Positions 38,835 to 55,221 of a stretch of DNA of 64,000 nucleotides are shown piece after piece. The DNA comes from Tubulanus polymorphus (lineage: Eukaryota; Nemertea; Palaeonemertea; Tubulaniformes; Tubulanidae): contig NC_134026.1 of NCBI RefSeq assembly GCF_964204645.1, positions 26,616,650 through 26,680,649 of the forward strand, given 5' to 3'. The position numbers and the translations under genes were made by a program. The stretch's first letter is position 1; every line of letters starts with the position of its first letter. A model generated the notes under the pieces. It worked only from the letters and a program-made list of their open reading frames with translations. It was not told where the DNA came from and did not search any database.

Positions 38835-41474
38835 GACAATACTCTAGAAAACCATTTCTCCCGCGCCAATAATATAACCTTACTACTGGCGTCGCATTCG
38901 CAACTGAAGCTCTGTGATGAACTGTTTGCAGCGCGATACTGTTTACAGCGCCATCTTGATTATTCCTGCACCACCATCAGATGGGAATATACCAGGAATG
39001 ATAGTTGAACGATCTTAATATTTCCAGTGAAAGTACCCTTCTTTGGATTCGATGAACGAAAATCGTCAACCGAACTGGTATGAACGCCTATATAGGTTTA
39101 TCACGTACTGAACTGGTAGTCAATGTCCGCAGGATTGCCATGGGATTAGGTTGCAGAGTTTGATCGATGAGATAAGGCCTTGTGCTGCTGGGCAAAAACA
39201 GCAAATATATACAGATGACGCAAATGCACAAATTAGTTTCCTATAATGCTATCAATGGCGTAAAATACATAAAGCTGGTGAACTATTTCATAGAAATATT
39301 CACGCCAATCCTTTAGGGCAATTTGTTCTGTATACCACAATTAATTGTGCCTACTAAATTCTATGATAAGCGAGAAGAAAAAACAGTATGGGCCACAGTT
39401 TTTTTAAGAATTCCGTAACATTGGAATATGTAGTTCCAGACAATAGTTCAGCTTTGGGAATCCGGTAATATGTTGTCATGTTATGTCTTTTATCAGGGGC
39501 GTCACTAGGATGTTTTTAATTTTTAAAGGGGGATCAGAATTAATACAACCGAAAGCATAAGAGCATTTCTGCAATTCATAGTGCGAGAGGGGCTTTTCTG
39601 GACCTTTTAAGGCAAAATATTAATGAAATTTCTGGAGTTTGAATAAGCAATACTTGGCACAAAATGTGGAACATGGATTTAGAAATTGGAATCATTTGAT
39701 CTAGAACGGGGGACGAAGTGATGCCCATGTTTATGTTCAAATTAGACTTTTGATGATTTATGATGATGAATGATAATGGCTAAGTTCTTCACGATGAAGC
39801 ATTAAATTCCAGTAACAGCCATTGAATATATCCGAGCGTCGCCATCGCTGGTCGACTGTCGCCAAGTTCTCTATATCAATGAGCAATTTAAACTTGTTGC
39901 GTTTCTTCACGTATTCAGATATAAAGCGCTGAAGTCAGACGCCTTTCTATGCGTAATCTGTCAAAACCAGTAGGATTTTTGTGAATGGTGTGTCTAGCAT
40001 TCATTTCTCCGATAATGTTTTTGAGAGCGCAAATGGGACTAGGCTGTCAAAATATAATTTAACTAATTCGTTTCAAGACGAATTTTTAAACTGTTTTATT
40101 CTCTCAAGGGATGCCGCGGCTGAGATAATATTTTCGCTATTTCGCCGAGTCCCTGCATTCAATAGTTATTGCATCTAATTTGGGATACCGATGTGGTAAG
40201 TGGTACGGACACTAGTGTGATTAATCCCCAGAACATTAGGACTTAGGTGATCTAATCCATCGTATAAATGATACAAAGTAATTTCATTACGTTATACAAA
40301 ACTGACCGAATAACATACTCGACATTCACAGGCAATCTGCAGCTCCTTGGGGAAACGATTACAGTATCGATAGTATTGACACTTGGTGTAAACCCGATGA
40401 AACTGGTCACCCCTTTCGGTAATGGTAATTAATGCCCATTAAGTAAGTACCCGGCATAACTTCATACCACGCACCGATGCAGCCTTTCATCTGCTGACAT
40501 CAGCGTGGCAATTACAGTTCCCTTGAGATCGAGAATGCTATTTTCTTTCAGAAGAAATTTTGACCCTACGACAACAATATCATTTCCACAAGAATCACAA
40601 CGAACCTATTTTATGAGTAAACGTTATTGGCAGAATTGCGGCGCGTTAATATCAGTAACATTTGGCAGTAATTTATAGCAATGTTTTTGTACATCTGGGT
40701 AGCACTGCAGGACATGTCTTCAACGCAGCTCTGCGAATGCCGTATGTTCACCAAATGGCCATGGATGCTGATGTTACCGGTGATGCCGGCCACTGTTGAT
40801 CGCGCCGCATGTGAACTTATCAAATCGTTCAGCTACTCAGTACACTTTTATGTAGATGTAACAAATATCTTGATATGATTTCTTTGTGTACCAATGGTAC
40901 AACCGCACACTGTGGACTGAAATGATTCTCCAAGCGTGGAAGCATTAAAGACTGACGCCAAATCACCGTGGGAGAGAGTAAACAGCATTTTAAACTTAAA
41001 TTGTGTAACATAGGGGTATGAGGTGTTGTCATCAGAGGGTGTCGTCGATCATAATCATTTATCACGATGAAATAGTTCTAAATACGTGTGAACGCCGATA
41101 GCCGTTTTTAATGAAAATATCATCACCAACTCCGATATTACAAACATTTCGAATCCAAATTTCAATTAGTTTTGTATTTATAGCTAAAACTTTATGTATA
41201 GGAGTATTTATGTATAGGTATGGTAACTCGTAAGTCGTATGGCCCTTGAGGTATTCCATATATAGGAGGTGTTTAAAAACATAAACATAAATTTACTGAA
41301 TGGATATAATAAAGTAAATTGAATTGGATTGAGCTCCACAATTTCTGTCTTTATTGCATTTGAAATAACCTTCACCCTTGACAGCGAAAACAAACATGGT
41401 GGTCTATTACTCACCGAGAGAGATATTCCATCTTTTACGTAGTTTTCCAGGCTAGATGGCTTCCCTATACAGAA
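38835..41474. promoter_or_regulatory. Divergent intergenic region, LHFPL and RSKR-type kinase genes
   Basis: About 2.6 kb between two start codons on opposite strands, so both promoters should lie here. No coding exon is supported. The AAAGTAAATTGAATTGGATT stretch near 41310 resembles a short retroposon tail. Confidence 0.35.
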
Positions 41475-44848
<3,374 letters not shown>

Positions 44849-46776
44849 TACATGGGGATGTTAAGTTCTACATTGTGTGCCATACCATCTGTATTATGAT
44901 GTCAATGTTTGTCGTAATAGTGAAAACCCAGTTGATGCTATTGGATTATTGACTGCGTTTGATCATCAGTGATTAAATCAATCTACATCAACTATTAGCG
45001 GGAATCAGTTATCGATATTCAATTCAACACAGGTTTTAGGTCAGATCATCTTCAATTATCAGATTGGGAATATCATACAATCACGGTCAATGTCCCTCGT
45101 CATTAGACTCACTGTTTCAAAGGCTAATTGAAACAGCGATCCTTTAAGAAATTTTAGCATGTGTTTACGAAGTAATTCATCGTCAGTATTCATCGATGTT
45201 CGAGCATAAATGGTTGTTTGCATGTTTTATAAAATTTACATATTTATATTTCGGGGTGTAGTATTTTCATACAGTTTCCACATGTTGCTGCAAGTGTATT
45301 AGACATTAGTACTTATGTGTAACTTTGAATGGGATCGTGAAACTATGTTGATACAAGATGTTGAAACGTATAATACAAAGGTGTTGTTTTCTTTGAATTA
45401 AAGTCATGTTATAATTGTGAAGGAACTTACTCTTTCTTCCTAATATTGATCTAGTACATTTTGAATAATTTCACTTGATATAATGACAAATCTTTGATCT
45501 CTTGGTGTTTAATGCTCAATATTATCATCTTCCCAGAGTCATATAGACTCAGTTATTATAGAATTGAACAATGCAACATGCTACCAATCATGGTCTAATT
45601 TTGACATCTCAGCTATTAAACCAGTATGATATGTGATATTTTTCTCAATTTTGAATGTTTTTTAAAGAAAAACGTTTTTCATCAGGATGATGTACTTTTA
45701 TGAAAATCAAATGTATATTTTATGATCATAGTTGTATATTTATTGTGTAGATCGATATTTAAATTAACGGGTTGTGCTCAACCCTAATGCTGAAACTACA
45801 CCCTTCCAACTATAGAGCTCTGCTTCTTTTATTTCAGACATCGTGTTTGCAATTTCGTCCATTGTTATGCCGATATATTGAGCACTTAGTAATTGCACTT
45901 TATTTTGATTCCCTCCATGTTTGCAATAGACATTTATTATCATTACATGTTATTTATTTACTGGTATTTAATTGCATGTAGTTTGCTGTAGATATAATTT
46001 GTAGATGATGAGTTACAACTTTAATTATTACGTACTACTAATGTAGTTAATATTTTGGTATTTACCTAAATAACTCGCTCAATATTTCAATATTTGTAAG
46101 GATTTATGATACTGGAAAGAGGTTATAAGTTGAAGTATGACTTTTTAGTTTACACAGTTTTGGTTCATTTATAGCTAATTTTGTATGAAATTTGTATTTA
46201 ATTGTTTTCCGTCCATTTAATTTACCGTTTTGGAAATCGAGAAAAAATTCTTCCCATAAGGAATTGAAATTGAGAACTGTCTTGCTATGATCGTAGATGT
46301 GTTTGCCAAAATAGATGTACATGTAAAACAATTATCTTGATTATAAGAGCTCATATAAGATATCCGGTCTGATTTGTTTCATTATCTCCTCTCAAAATTA
46401 TTTTCTGGTTTCAACTGAGAGCAACCCAATTTCACAATTATGTCTTGATAGTATTTGGCATGTTTTATGTATGTTACAAAGTTATAAATGTTACACTTGT
46501 TACATCCTGTATCAATGTTTATTGTCACATCGAAATGATCTTTTATGATGCAAATGACTGGTACAATCTGTTAGAGAATTTGCTGTATATATTTCCTTCT
46601 CTATGAATGACATCGTGCATTTAGCTGGTATTTGATGTTTTGTTTCATATATTGAATATTAAAAAATCGAAGACAAAATCAACTATGTGCTATCGTTGTT
46701 TTTTCGTTTGGTGGCATGGCATAAGGGAATGTCTGAAATCACGGCTGCCCCGAGTTGAAGAAAAGCATCATGGGTC
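44849..46776. other. 3' UTR-like intergenic stretch
   Basis: About 1.9 kb of A+T-rich DNA after the kinase stop codon. It probably includes a long 3' UTR. No exon with splice support is visible. Confidence 0.4.
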
Positions 46777-46790
46777 GTTTTCTTGGCAAC
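46777..46790 (+). promoter_or_regulatory. RFX X-box
   Basis: GTTTTCTTGGCAAC fits the X-box consensus RYYNYY-N(1-3)-RRNRAC without mismatch, with a two-base spacer. It lies 45 bases upstream of the ATG at 46835, a typical X-box distance, and about 2.1 kb upstream of the MAK-family start codon. RFX factors drive ciliary genes, and MAK/ICK kinases act in cilia. More half-sites follow (GTTTCCACG, CGTTGCTAAG). Confidence 0.5.
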
Positions 46791-46834
46791 AGTTTCCACG
46801 CGTTGCTAAGTCTTAAAAAGTTTCAGATTCGTCG

Positions 46835-48267
46835 ATGGGTTCGGCAAAAAGCCGTTTTAACGATTTTCTCGAACATCGACGGGACTGGAACCACCAGGTC
46901 ATAGCTTGCCTGGAAAGCGCCGCTTGTCAGATCTGCAGAGCCGTAAGAGATAATTATATTCTCGGCCCAGTTCTCGCACCCTCGACGAACCACATTAGCC
47001 GGTACAGAAACATTGAGGGTGATTCTATCCCATTGTGGTCGGACGAAGAAGACGACGTGGATATCAACAATAATATCTTGCAATCTTTTTCAAATGTCGA
47101 ATTGGATATCGAAGCTGAGGTTGAAGCTGGCCAAATGCGCGACGTCATTGGTAAGTGCAACCAAGGCTTAATAACTACGAGCAATCATCTCTGTCTCTAA
47201 TTTGAGATGACTAGTAGAGATGAAGCAGATGCTGTTGCATTATTCTAAACATGTTTCATTTGGCCTAATAACATGCGATTGTGACCCTTAAAGGTCCAAA
47301 ACAGATCACAATCAAAACACAGATATCTCGAAGATCCATTTTCAGAAACTTCAAGTTTGCAGCAATTCCAAGACTTGGCAGACAACGATAGACCACAACC
47401 AGCCGTACTTGGAGACGAACTGTCTCCTTGATGAACCGCGAGTACCGATACCGTGGTTTCGCAGCAATAAGATCTGTAATCCGACATCAGGACAATACTG
47501 CATATTTCGGCGATCCTACAATCGAAAAAAATTCCGCAGTTCTAAATATGATAGAATTTTGAAATTGCAGGTGTATGTTTAAAACCAGAATTATATAAAA
47601 CATGATGAAATAAAATCTTGTAACGCTGACATTACAATTCTGATCTGAGAAATCGTTCTCTTTAAATCTACTGTTTTTTTGTTCGAAAATAAAGTCTCTA
47701 CTGATGCCGGTATCAATCACATCAGAATGTAGGAAAATGCCGCTGTATGGTAGAAATGACTTTTTCATCGATATGAACTTGTTTTTTCAGACCCCTTTCG
47801 TGCATATTCTGTTTACGTTCATGATAATGTTAACTATTTTCTATCCATTATTTAAACACGGAGTTCTGCATTTAATCAGCATTAACTCTGTGTGATTGCA
47901 AATTGCAATTCTTGCTGATTCGGTACATGCATGTACGGAATAAAATTTCTTTTTTGGCGGGTCCGTGATTTTTTAGCCGACACCAGTGAAAAATGACATA
48001 TTACCGATGGGCAATTTTCGGAACTGTCAAGTCTCCGATATTTACCACGAAGCTAAACGCCACATCGATGGGAATCGAATAGAATAATACAAGATCATTA
48101 TTCATTACGTGTATTTACACTACATATAAGCTTCCTAACAAATTACCCATGGTCTCTCAGTAAATCATCTTAAGTTTTCCTGCGGCGACAAGGCCCTTTG
48201 TGAAGCAGATGTCCGATATTGCCACCCGACGTCCGTTACCGCGGCCGAGTTTCATACCTACTTTTAG
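46835..48267 (+). CDS. Unrecognised small protein, two-exon model
   Basis: Exon 46835-47150 is a clear coding candidate of 105 codons ending in a strong donor (GGTAAGT) in phase 1. It begins MGSAKSRF, a good N-myristoylation signal, is acidic later (LWSDEEDDVDINNN) and has a central NYILGPVLAPST. A second exon is proposed at 48161-48267: a good acceptor (GGTCTCTCAG), matching phase, 35 codons with cysteines (KFSCGDKALCEADVRYC) and a stop, giving 140 residues. The second exon is less certain, because the same DNA is also open on the minus strand (48157-48387). No known family is recognised. The X-box just upstream suggests a ciliary or neuronal expression pattern. The transcript might instead splice into the MAK exon at 48836, but that join runs into a stop after a few codons. 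Confidence 0.45.
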
Positions 48268-48868
48268 ATTGCCATGGCACCATTCTAGGAGTGCTCCAAC
48301 AGGTATCGCTGACGTCACAGCTGATTGTAGTGACAACATGGAGTCGAAGGTTGGAATTTTTCTATAAAATATCGTAATATATTGCATTATATTTCGAATT
48401 CAAACTTACTTACAGTATTCAACATAAGTTCTGTATATGCCACGAGATTTTGGAATATGTTTACGCATTCATATTTATAATATGTGTTCTACAATTAGTT
48501 CTGAATCGCTTGGATACTGTTTGCTGACTTGTAAACAAGCTTCTATGGTAGAGGTTAATTGCAATTACCTAGAGCCTTGTCAAAATTTTCTTTCAAATTA
48601 CATCGTCCTTTTACATCTTGCTTTTTTACTGATATTCGTGTCTAAATTTGTTTTGCAGATCTTTTTCAAACTTGAGAGGATTATATTTTGCTAAAAGGAT
48701 TACCGATTGTGCAGCAGTGCAATATATATTTTAAGATATTCTAAGGAATTTACTATTGTGACGACATTTTTTCACGTATTGAATGAAATCAGGATCTAAA
48801 TTGTTTATAGTATTTATATCTGTGATTTGTGTTAGATTCGAAGACGTAATATAAGTAAACAATCAGGA

Positions 48869-51800
48869 ATGGATCGTTATCAAATTCAAAAACAATTAGG
48901 TGATGGAACCTATGGAAGTGTCCTCCTAGCTACAACAGTTGGGACTGGTGAAAAAGTTGCCATTAAGCGGTAAGATATGTGCTCGTTGCAGAAGTGAAAA
49001 TGTCGATCAATAATGTGGCATAATTCAATCATATCTAAACATCTATATTCCTTTCTTAATTTCTTCCAGTATGAAGAAGAAATATTACAAATGGGATGAC
49101 TGTCTAAATTTACGAGAAGTAAAGGTTCGTTGAAGTATTTGTATTATTATATCGCATTTATAAGTAATGGCTAAGGGCTAGCCAACAGGCCAGTAAGAAC
49201 ACATTTGTTCTGGATGATTACTCTTAATGCAAAAAACGATTTACCGTGCATTGTCTACGTAAACCTCTTAAAAGGTTTATTGTGTCAATTGGGGTCATGA
49301 ATAGGAAAATATTTTTATGTTTGGTTAGGTTTCATAGAAATGATATGAATATATCTATGTTGGATCATCTACGTACATTGAATGGATCATCTACATATAT
49401 CGAATAATGTGTCATTATTAATTGCTGTTTCAATCAATGTAGCCCTGAAATATTCTCATGATATTGATGAGTTTCCCTCATTAGCGTAAAAAATCAGTCC
49501 AGTTTGTTTCATTATGGTGTATGTAAACGATATTGTATATATAATAGCGATGATGGAAATCAATTTTCTTTCATGCATGGCTAATTTTTATCAAGCTATT
49601 TTGCTCCTGCATCATTGTGCGTTTCTATGGGGCTATTGATTGAATACAACCATCGAGGTATCACTGAATAAAAGCAGCGTATTATGGCTGTAGATATTTT
49701 TCCAATGCATTATAGATTAAGGGATAATCTAGGCTTTGAAACAGCGCGTAGATATTTGATTGTCATTTCCTTTTACAGTCTCTTAGGAAACTGAAACATG
49801 CAAATATCGTTCAACTGAAAGAAGTTATACGAGAAAATGATCAACTTTATTTCGTTTTTGAATTCATGAAAGAGAATCTATATCAAATGACTAAGTCTAG
49901 GTAAGTTCAAAGACTCGTTCAATGGCCTCGAGTTTCTATATAGAGAGAGATCCCCTATTGGCATGGTAATGCTGAATATGAGTTCTAGTTGTAATATGAT
50001 ACCTTTGGATTTGCCTAAATCAATTACATTTCAATAGATACTGTGTTGCCATGTAGAAGAATCCATATCTAAGCTACGGGTAATTTGTGATATTATTCAT
50101 GAATAGTTAGAGCCCTATGACATGTTCTGGCATGGATAAGGTAATTTGAAACATAATCTCAGGATGAATCTATACAGGTGCATTTGTAATTCCCATTCCA
50201 GCTATCTTTTGTTTGGTTTCCATAGCAATTTATGTTCTTGAGTTGTCTTGATACTGACTTGTTCTATAAATTATCGCAGTCATTAAATCATACTTTATAT
50301 TTGTGAGACCTTTAATTATTATTGTTTTATTGATATTTCAACGTTTGAAGACTTCTCAACTTCCCTTCCTTAGACTATTGAAAAAAAAGTTTATTTCAAG
50401 ATTATTTATTCAAGAATATCTATTTCTTTCAGGGATAAATTGTTCCCAGAATCAGTTGTACGAAATTTGACCTTTCAAATTCTCCAGGGTTTACATTATA
50501 TGCATAAACACGGTGAGTTCAGAATTACATATCACGCTGTATCTTGTTTTGCCTACTGTACCATACGGTCGAATACATGACTTCATGCCGAATACATGGC
50601 TTCATGCTGGGGATGTTTAATTAGTGAAGATATACCCCACTGAGTCTTAATTAATGAATGGTTAATCCAATTAGAACTGAAGAGAAGAAAATTCTGTGAT
50701 TGATTCAATGATGCAAGTTCAGAGTCACGTTGATTAATAGTACATTATATTATCTAGAAAATATCATAACATTTTTGTAGGATTTTTCCATAGAGATATG
50801 AAACCCGAGAATCTCTTATGCTCAGGGACAGAAGTGATAAAAATTGCTGATTTTGGCCTGGCTCGTGAAACACGTTCCAGGCCTCCGTACACAGATTATG
50901 TATCAACTCGCTGGTTAGTGTTTTGACAACCAGTTGGTTTGTAGCATTTTTCTGGGCTGCTTGCAATTGACATTACATTATTTGTTCGAACATTCAGTAA
51001 ATCTATACTATAAGCATATATACATGATATGATAATTTTTACGAAAATAAACACGAAGTTGCTGACAGCACAGTTTAGTTGCTGATCAATATAGTTTTGT
51101 TACTGAATATTCAGTGATGTAATGCATTCTGTTATAACTAATAGCTATAGAGTCTTCATAACATGTTGTTTCGATTTAAAGGTGCAGGAACATCATTGAA
51201 ATATCTTTATTTTTCTGATACATGACAATTTGCTGTAGCAATATTCTGATTTAAAGATATACACGTATAATACTCCCACATGGGAGTTTCCTTATGCCTT
51301 TACATCTTGGCTAATATGCTATATGTGGAGCTATGTCAATGCATGTATGTACCCATTTGATGTTTGTAATTTATGCTCGCTTTTAGGATATTTTCATCGC
51401 GACATGAAACCAGAAAATCTGTTATGTACAGGCCATGATCTGGTGAAAATAGCAGATTTTGGTTTAGCCCGTGAAGTCCGATCTCGGCCCCCTTATACAG
51501 ATTATGTGTCGACAAGATGGTTAGTTATATCTAATTCCCTTACACTTCTACACTGTAAAAGGCATGGCGAGTAGAAATTATCATAGTTATGAGATTTACT
51601 TCCCTTGGTCGTCAATTATTTCTGTACTGGTATTAAGAATGTTTGAAAAACATGAAATTTTGTAATGCATGTATTGCTGTGCGTCACCTGATATAGCTCT
51701 GTATGATATATAGGCCTACGGTTTTTATGCTTTGCACTTTATTTATACTAACCACGTATATTGCCTCATTGTTGCCTACCTTTCTGTTTAGCAAATGATT

Positions 51801-54800
51801 GGTATTTATGAAGTTGAATTCTGAGAAATTCCTCTCGTATTCACTATTTTTCTATTCCTGATATTCAATCGCTGAATCGATTCTTCACTGGCTTTCGCAA
51901 TCTACAAATGTACTTATATAAATCAAACTAAACGCATAAAAACAATCATTTATATGCATTGGAGATTTAATCTTCATTTCAATTCATTCTTTTCTTACTG
52001 AATAAATCAATTTGAAGAATAACTTAAATCTGCTTTTAAGATGATTCAGTTCATGATATAGTAACAGTTCGATAATTTTTCATAGGTATCGAGCACCGGA
52101 GGTTTTATTAAGATCAACAAATTATAACTCGCCGATAGATATTTGGGCCGTCGGTTGTATCATGGCAGAATTGTATACGTTGCGACCGTTATTCCCAGGC
52201 AATAGTGAAATTGATGAAATATTCAAAATATGTTCAGTCCTAGGAACTCCGACAAAGGTAAATCATTCGTGAAAAGATTATTTTCTATACCAGCAATTAG
52301 TTTACCTGGAACCAAGTGGAAATTAGGAATATCTTGATTATAATTCGTGTAGGCTGATTGGTCAGAAGGACAAACTCTAGCTGCTTCTATGAATTTCCGA
52401 TGGCCACAGTGTGTAGCTACCAATCTGAAAACTATAATTCCCAATGCTAGTAATGAAGGATTGCATCTGTTGCGAGATATGTTACAATGGGATCCTAAAA
52501 AACGTCCAACTTGTGCTCAGGTATGGCAGTGAAATTTACATGGTTGCTTGGTCCAAGGTTTTATCAGAAATAGATTTATAATTCTGTTATGACTTTTCAG
52601 GCCCTCAGATATCCGTTCTTTCATGTTGGTCAAACTCTCGGTAGCGCAACTACAACGAAGCCACAGTCTTCAATACCGAAGTCTTTAAGTAAGCCACCAC
52701 CAAACAGAGAACAAGATGTTATTCTAAATGCACCCACCAAAGTTGCAGTCAGCCGTCCAAGTAATCAATTCAATCAAACTGAAACAAAGAAAGAAGTTGT
52801 AGGTAAAGAGAATAAAAAGGTTTTACCTTCAATACCAGTTCAGCCATCACAGACAAAACCACAACCGAAAAAAGATGTAAGTTATATCTCATGAAAATTC
52901 AGTTAGTTTGTAAAATTGAGCTTTATACATGTATCTACAGTTAGTGGAATTTACGGATTGTTTTTTTTGTAATTTCAGGATATGTTTTCGCAACAAGCTC
53001 AGGCTAAGAAAAGTGGTGGCCGTAGAAAATGGGGTCAGCCAGAAAGTTGGGATGACTGGGATGATTTTGAATTCAGTCCTACGTATAAACGACGTCAGCC
53101 AGTCGCCGCTGCTGTCCCTAAAAAACGAGATTCTCTTTTTGATGACGATGATGATGATTTATTTGGGTGAGTGTAACAATTATCTCAACTGGTGAAACAT
53201 CCCAATGACGTGTGAATTGAATGAAACGTGATTGTTCATGTTTTAAAGCTTGAAGGATCGAAGAGCAAGTAAAGTCCAACCGGTAAAACCACGCGTCGAT
53301 TCAGGAAGGTCGTCGTCGTCTTCAGCTAAACAACATTATTTGAATCAGGCTCGATACCTTCCAGGTTTGTATTTTAGATACCGGTACTTGAAATAATAGC
53401 ATTCTCTGAAGAACAGTCAATAAAGATTTTAAACAAAAATTTTGAAATTCATTATTTAGGAATAAATCCAGCTAAGGCAAGCAGTACAAAGAATAGTTCA
53501 CCCAGTAATTGGGGATCTGGCATGAGCAAAAATACAAGTGGATTGTACGGACGAGGATCAAACACAGTTGGTAAGATTTTTGTTTTATTCTGTTGCAGCC
53601 TGTAGCGCTGTAGACTCCACTGGATAAAATCAGATTCATTCTCTTATTGTAAGATGTACAGTTAAGTTCTTTCTGTTTATTGTGGATGTTGAGTTTTTCT
53701 GTTGTGATGCTGAGTGTTTTAGTTTGTTTTTTACCACTGTAGATTAGAATTTTGTCTATCAAGAGCACATTTTTTGTTTCCACACTTCTAGGTGCAGCTT
53801 TTAATCCCGGTTACATTCCCTCATTCATAGGTGCTGGATCAACCACAAAGAGTAGTAAGTTTTTTTTTACTATTTCACTGTTTATTCTTGATTTTGCAGT
53901 GCAAAACTAAGATTTTACGTATTTGTGTAATGTTTTGTCTTTGATGTGTAGATTTCTAATAATATTCACACTACTGGCTCCATGTTAATGAACACATATT
54001 TCTATAACAATGAGAAATGTATCTTGTCATTATAGATTATAATCCAGGTGGTTGGAAGAGAGCTCAAGCAGCTCCTATATCTCTATCTAAGAATTCAGCA
54101 AATATAAGACAACCAGTCGGTCCATCATCACAAGTTGCCATCCATGGTCGCACTGATTGGGCTGCCAAGTAAGTATCCTACCCGATGATTTCAACTTTTT
54201 CTATCACTTCCATTACTTTAGTATTATTTGCCTAAATGCTTATATAGAATAGTATTGATCTCTCGCGCTGGGATTGTCATTCTTTTGTGTCTGTTCTACT
54301 AACTCCTCAACATGTTTATCGTATCTATATCTATGTTTCCCCTTAGTAGACGACTTAACCCTGCAATTATCCAAACAATAAGTGGACGTAATATATGGGC
54401 ATCAAAGTAAGAGAAATTCTAGTGTTCCAACACAGTCATCATTACCACATCTTTTTGTGAACACGTTTTCTGATCAATTTTTCGGCTAGAAGAATTGATT
54501 GTTCTGTCTCACTCATAAATATTTCATTTTTCACTCTCTCTCGATGGACGTGAGTTGATCAATGCTGTTGCAGCGGTACTGTTGATGAAATCACCTGAAA
54601 GATTAATCATTTATGCTGCAATTGAACGTGTTTAATAACCGTGTAGAGTGGGGGATGTATTGATTGATATTGTTGAAATCCAGCAGTATGTCTGAATTCA
54701 TTGTTATCCACTGTCTGTTTCTCTTTATGTGTAAAGCAAGAAAAGAAAAGCGACAAAAAGAAATGCAAAAGATAAATCAAAGAATAAAAAAAACATGGTG

Positions 54801-55221
54801 AAGAGCTCTGGACTTTTTAGACTTTTAGATATTGATAGACAAGTTGAAAAAGTCTAGAAAAAGTAGAGAGCTTAGGTTAAATCCTGAACCACAATGCCTT
54901 ATGGCTACTCATATTCATACTCATACTCACTGCCCATATTCAGTTCACTGGACCAGTTGAGCTTTTGTTAAATATCACATGTGCTTTTGTCTGCCGGTAT
55001 CAATCACCGCACTGCATTGGTTGGAACTATAATACTCTCCAGAAATCAAGTTTTAATTTCTCATCACAATGAACACAACAAATCTACAGTAATTGCCAAT
55101 ATAGATATCGTCATTATTATTCTAATCTACCGAAAATGAAATTTGGAATCAATTTTCATGGTTTTATAAGGAATAAAATGAGTTTGTCTTCTTTTTAATT
55201 TCCAGGTACCTGAAATCTTGA
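48869..55221 (+). CDS. MAK/ICK-family serine/threonine kinase
   Basis: Exons: 48869-48969, 49070-49124, 49779-49900, 50433-50512, then either 50781-50913 or 51387-51519, then 52086-52257, 52353-52520, 52601-52876, 52979-53166, 53249-53364, 53460-53570, 53792-53854, 54036-54168, optional 54347-54406, and 55206-55221. The base form is 1734 bases (577 residues; human MAK is about 620). Kinase residues 1-285: glycine loop [33 protein letters not shown] activation motif and APE. The C-terminal half is disordered, with family blocks [37 protein letters not shown] and [12 protein letters not shown] and ICK (CILK1) kinases limit cilium length and control turnaround of intraflagellar transport at the ciliary tip; the TDY motif is phosphorylated by CDK20/CCRK. 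A 5' UTR acceptor lies at 48835. A single MAK/ICK gene is usual in invertebrates. Confidence 0.95.
50781..50913 (+). other. Mutually exclusive kinase exon, copy A
   Basis: A 133-base exon encoding residues from [19 protein letters not shown] through [10 protein letters not shown] and TDYVSTRW. It is bounded by TTTTTGTAG and GTTAGT. It enters in phase 1 and leaves in phase 2. Relative to copy B it has CSGTEVIK before IADFG and ETRS after it. Confidence 0.9.
51387..51519 (+). other. Mutually exclusive kinase exon, copy B
   Basis: A second 133-base exon with the same boundaries, phases and donor (GTTAGT), encoding [28 protein letters not shown] and TDYVSTRW. All catalytic residues are intact. 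Using both copies in one mRNA shifts the frame to a stop within about 20 codons, and using neither also shifts the frame. Confidence 0.9.
54347..54406 (+). other. Optional 60-base cassette exon of the MAK-type gene
   Basis: TTTCCCCTTAG precedes it and GTAAGA follows it. Its 60 bases match the phase on both sides, adding 20 residues (with [13 protein letters not shown]) between the HGRTDWAA block and the C-terminus without changing frame. Whether it is used needs transcript data. Confidence 0.55.

Noticed and set aside
48157..48387. Minus-strand 76-codon frame with a Gly/Arg-rich run
   Set aside because: It competes with the proposed second exon of the orphan gene on the plus strand. It has an acceptor-like site (TTTTATAG) but no upstream exon, so I left it as an unresolved alternative.
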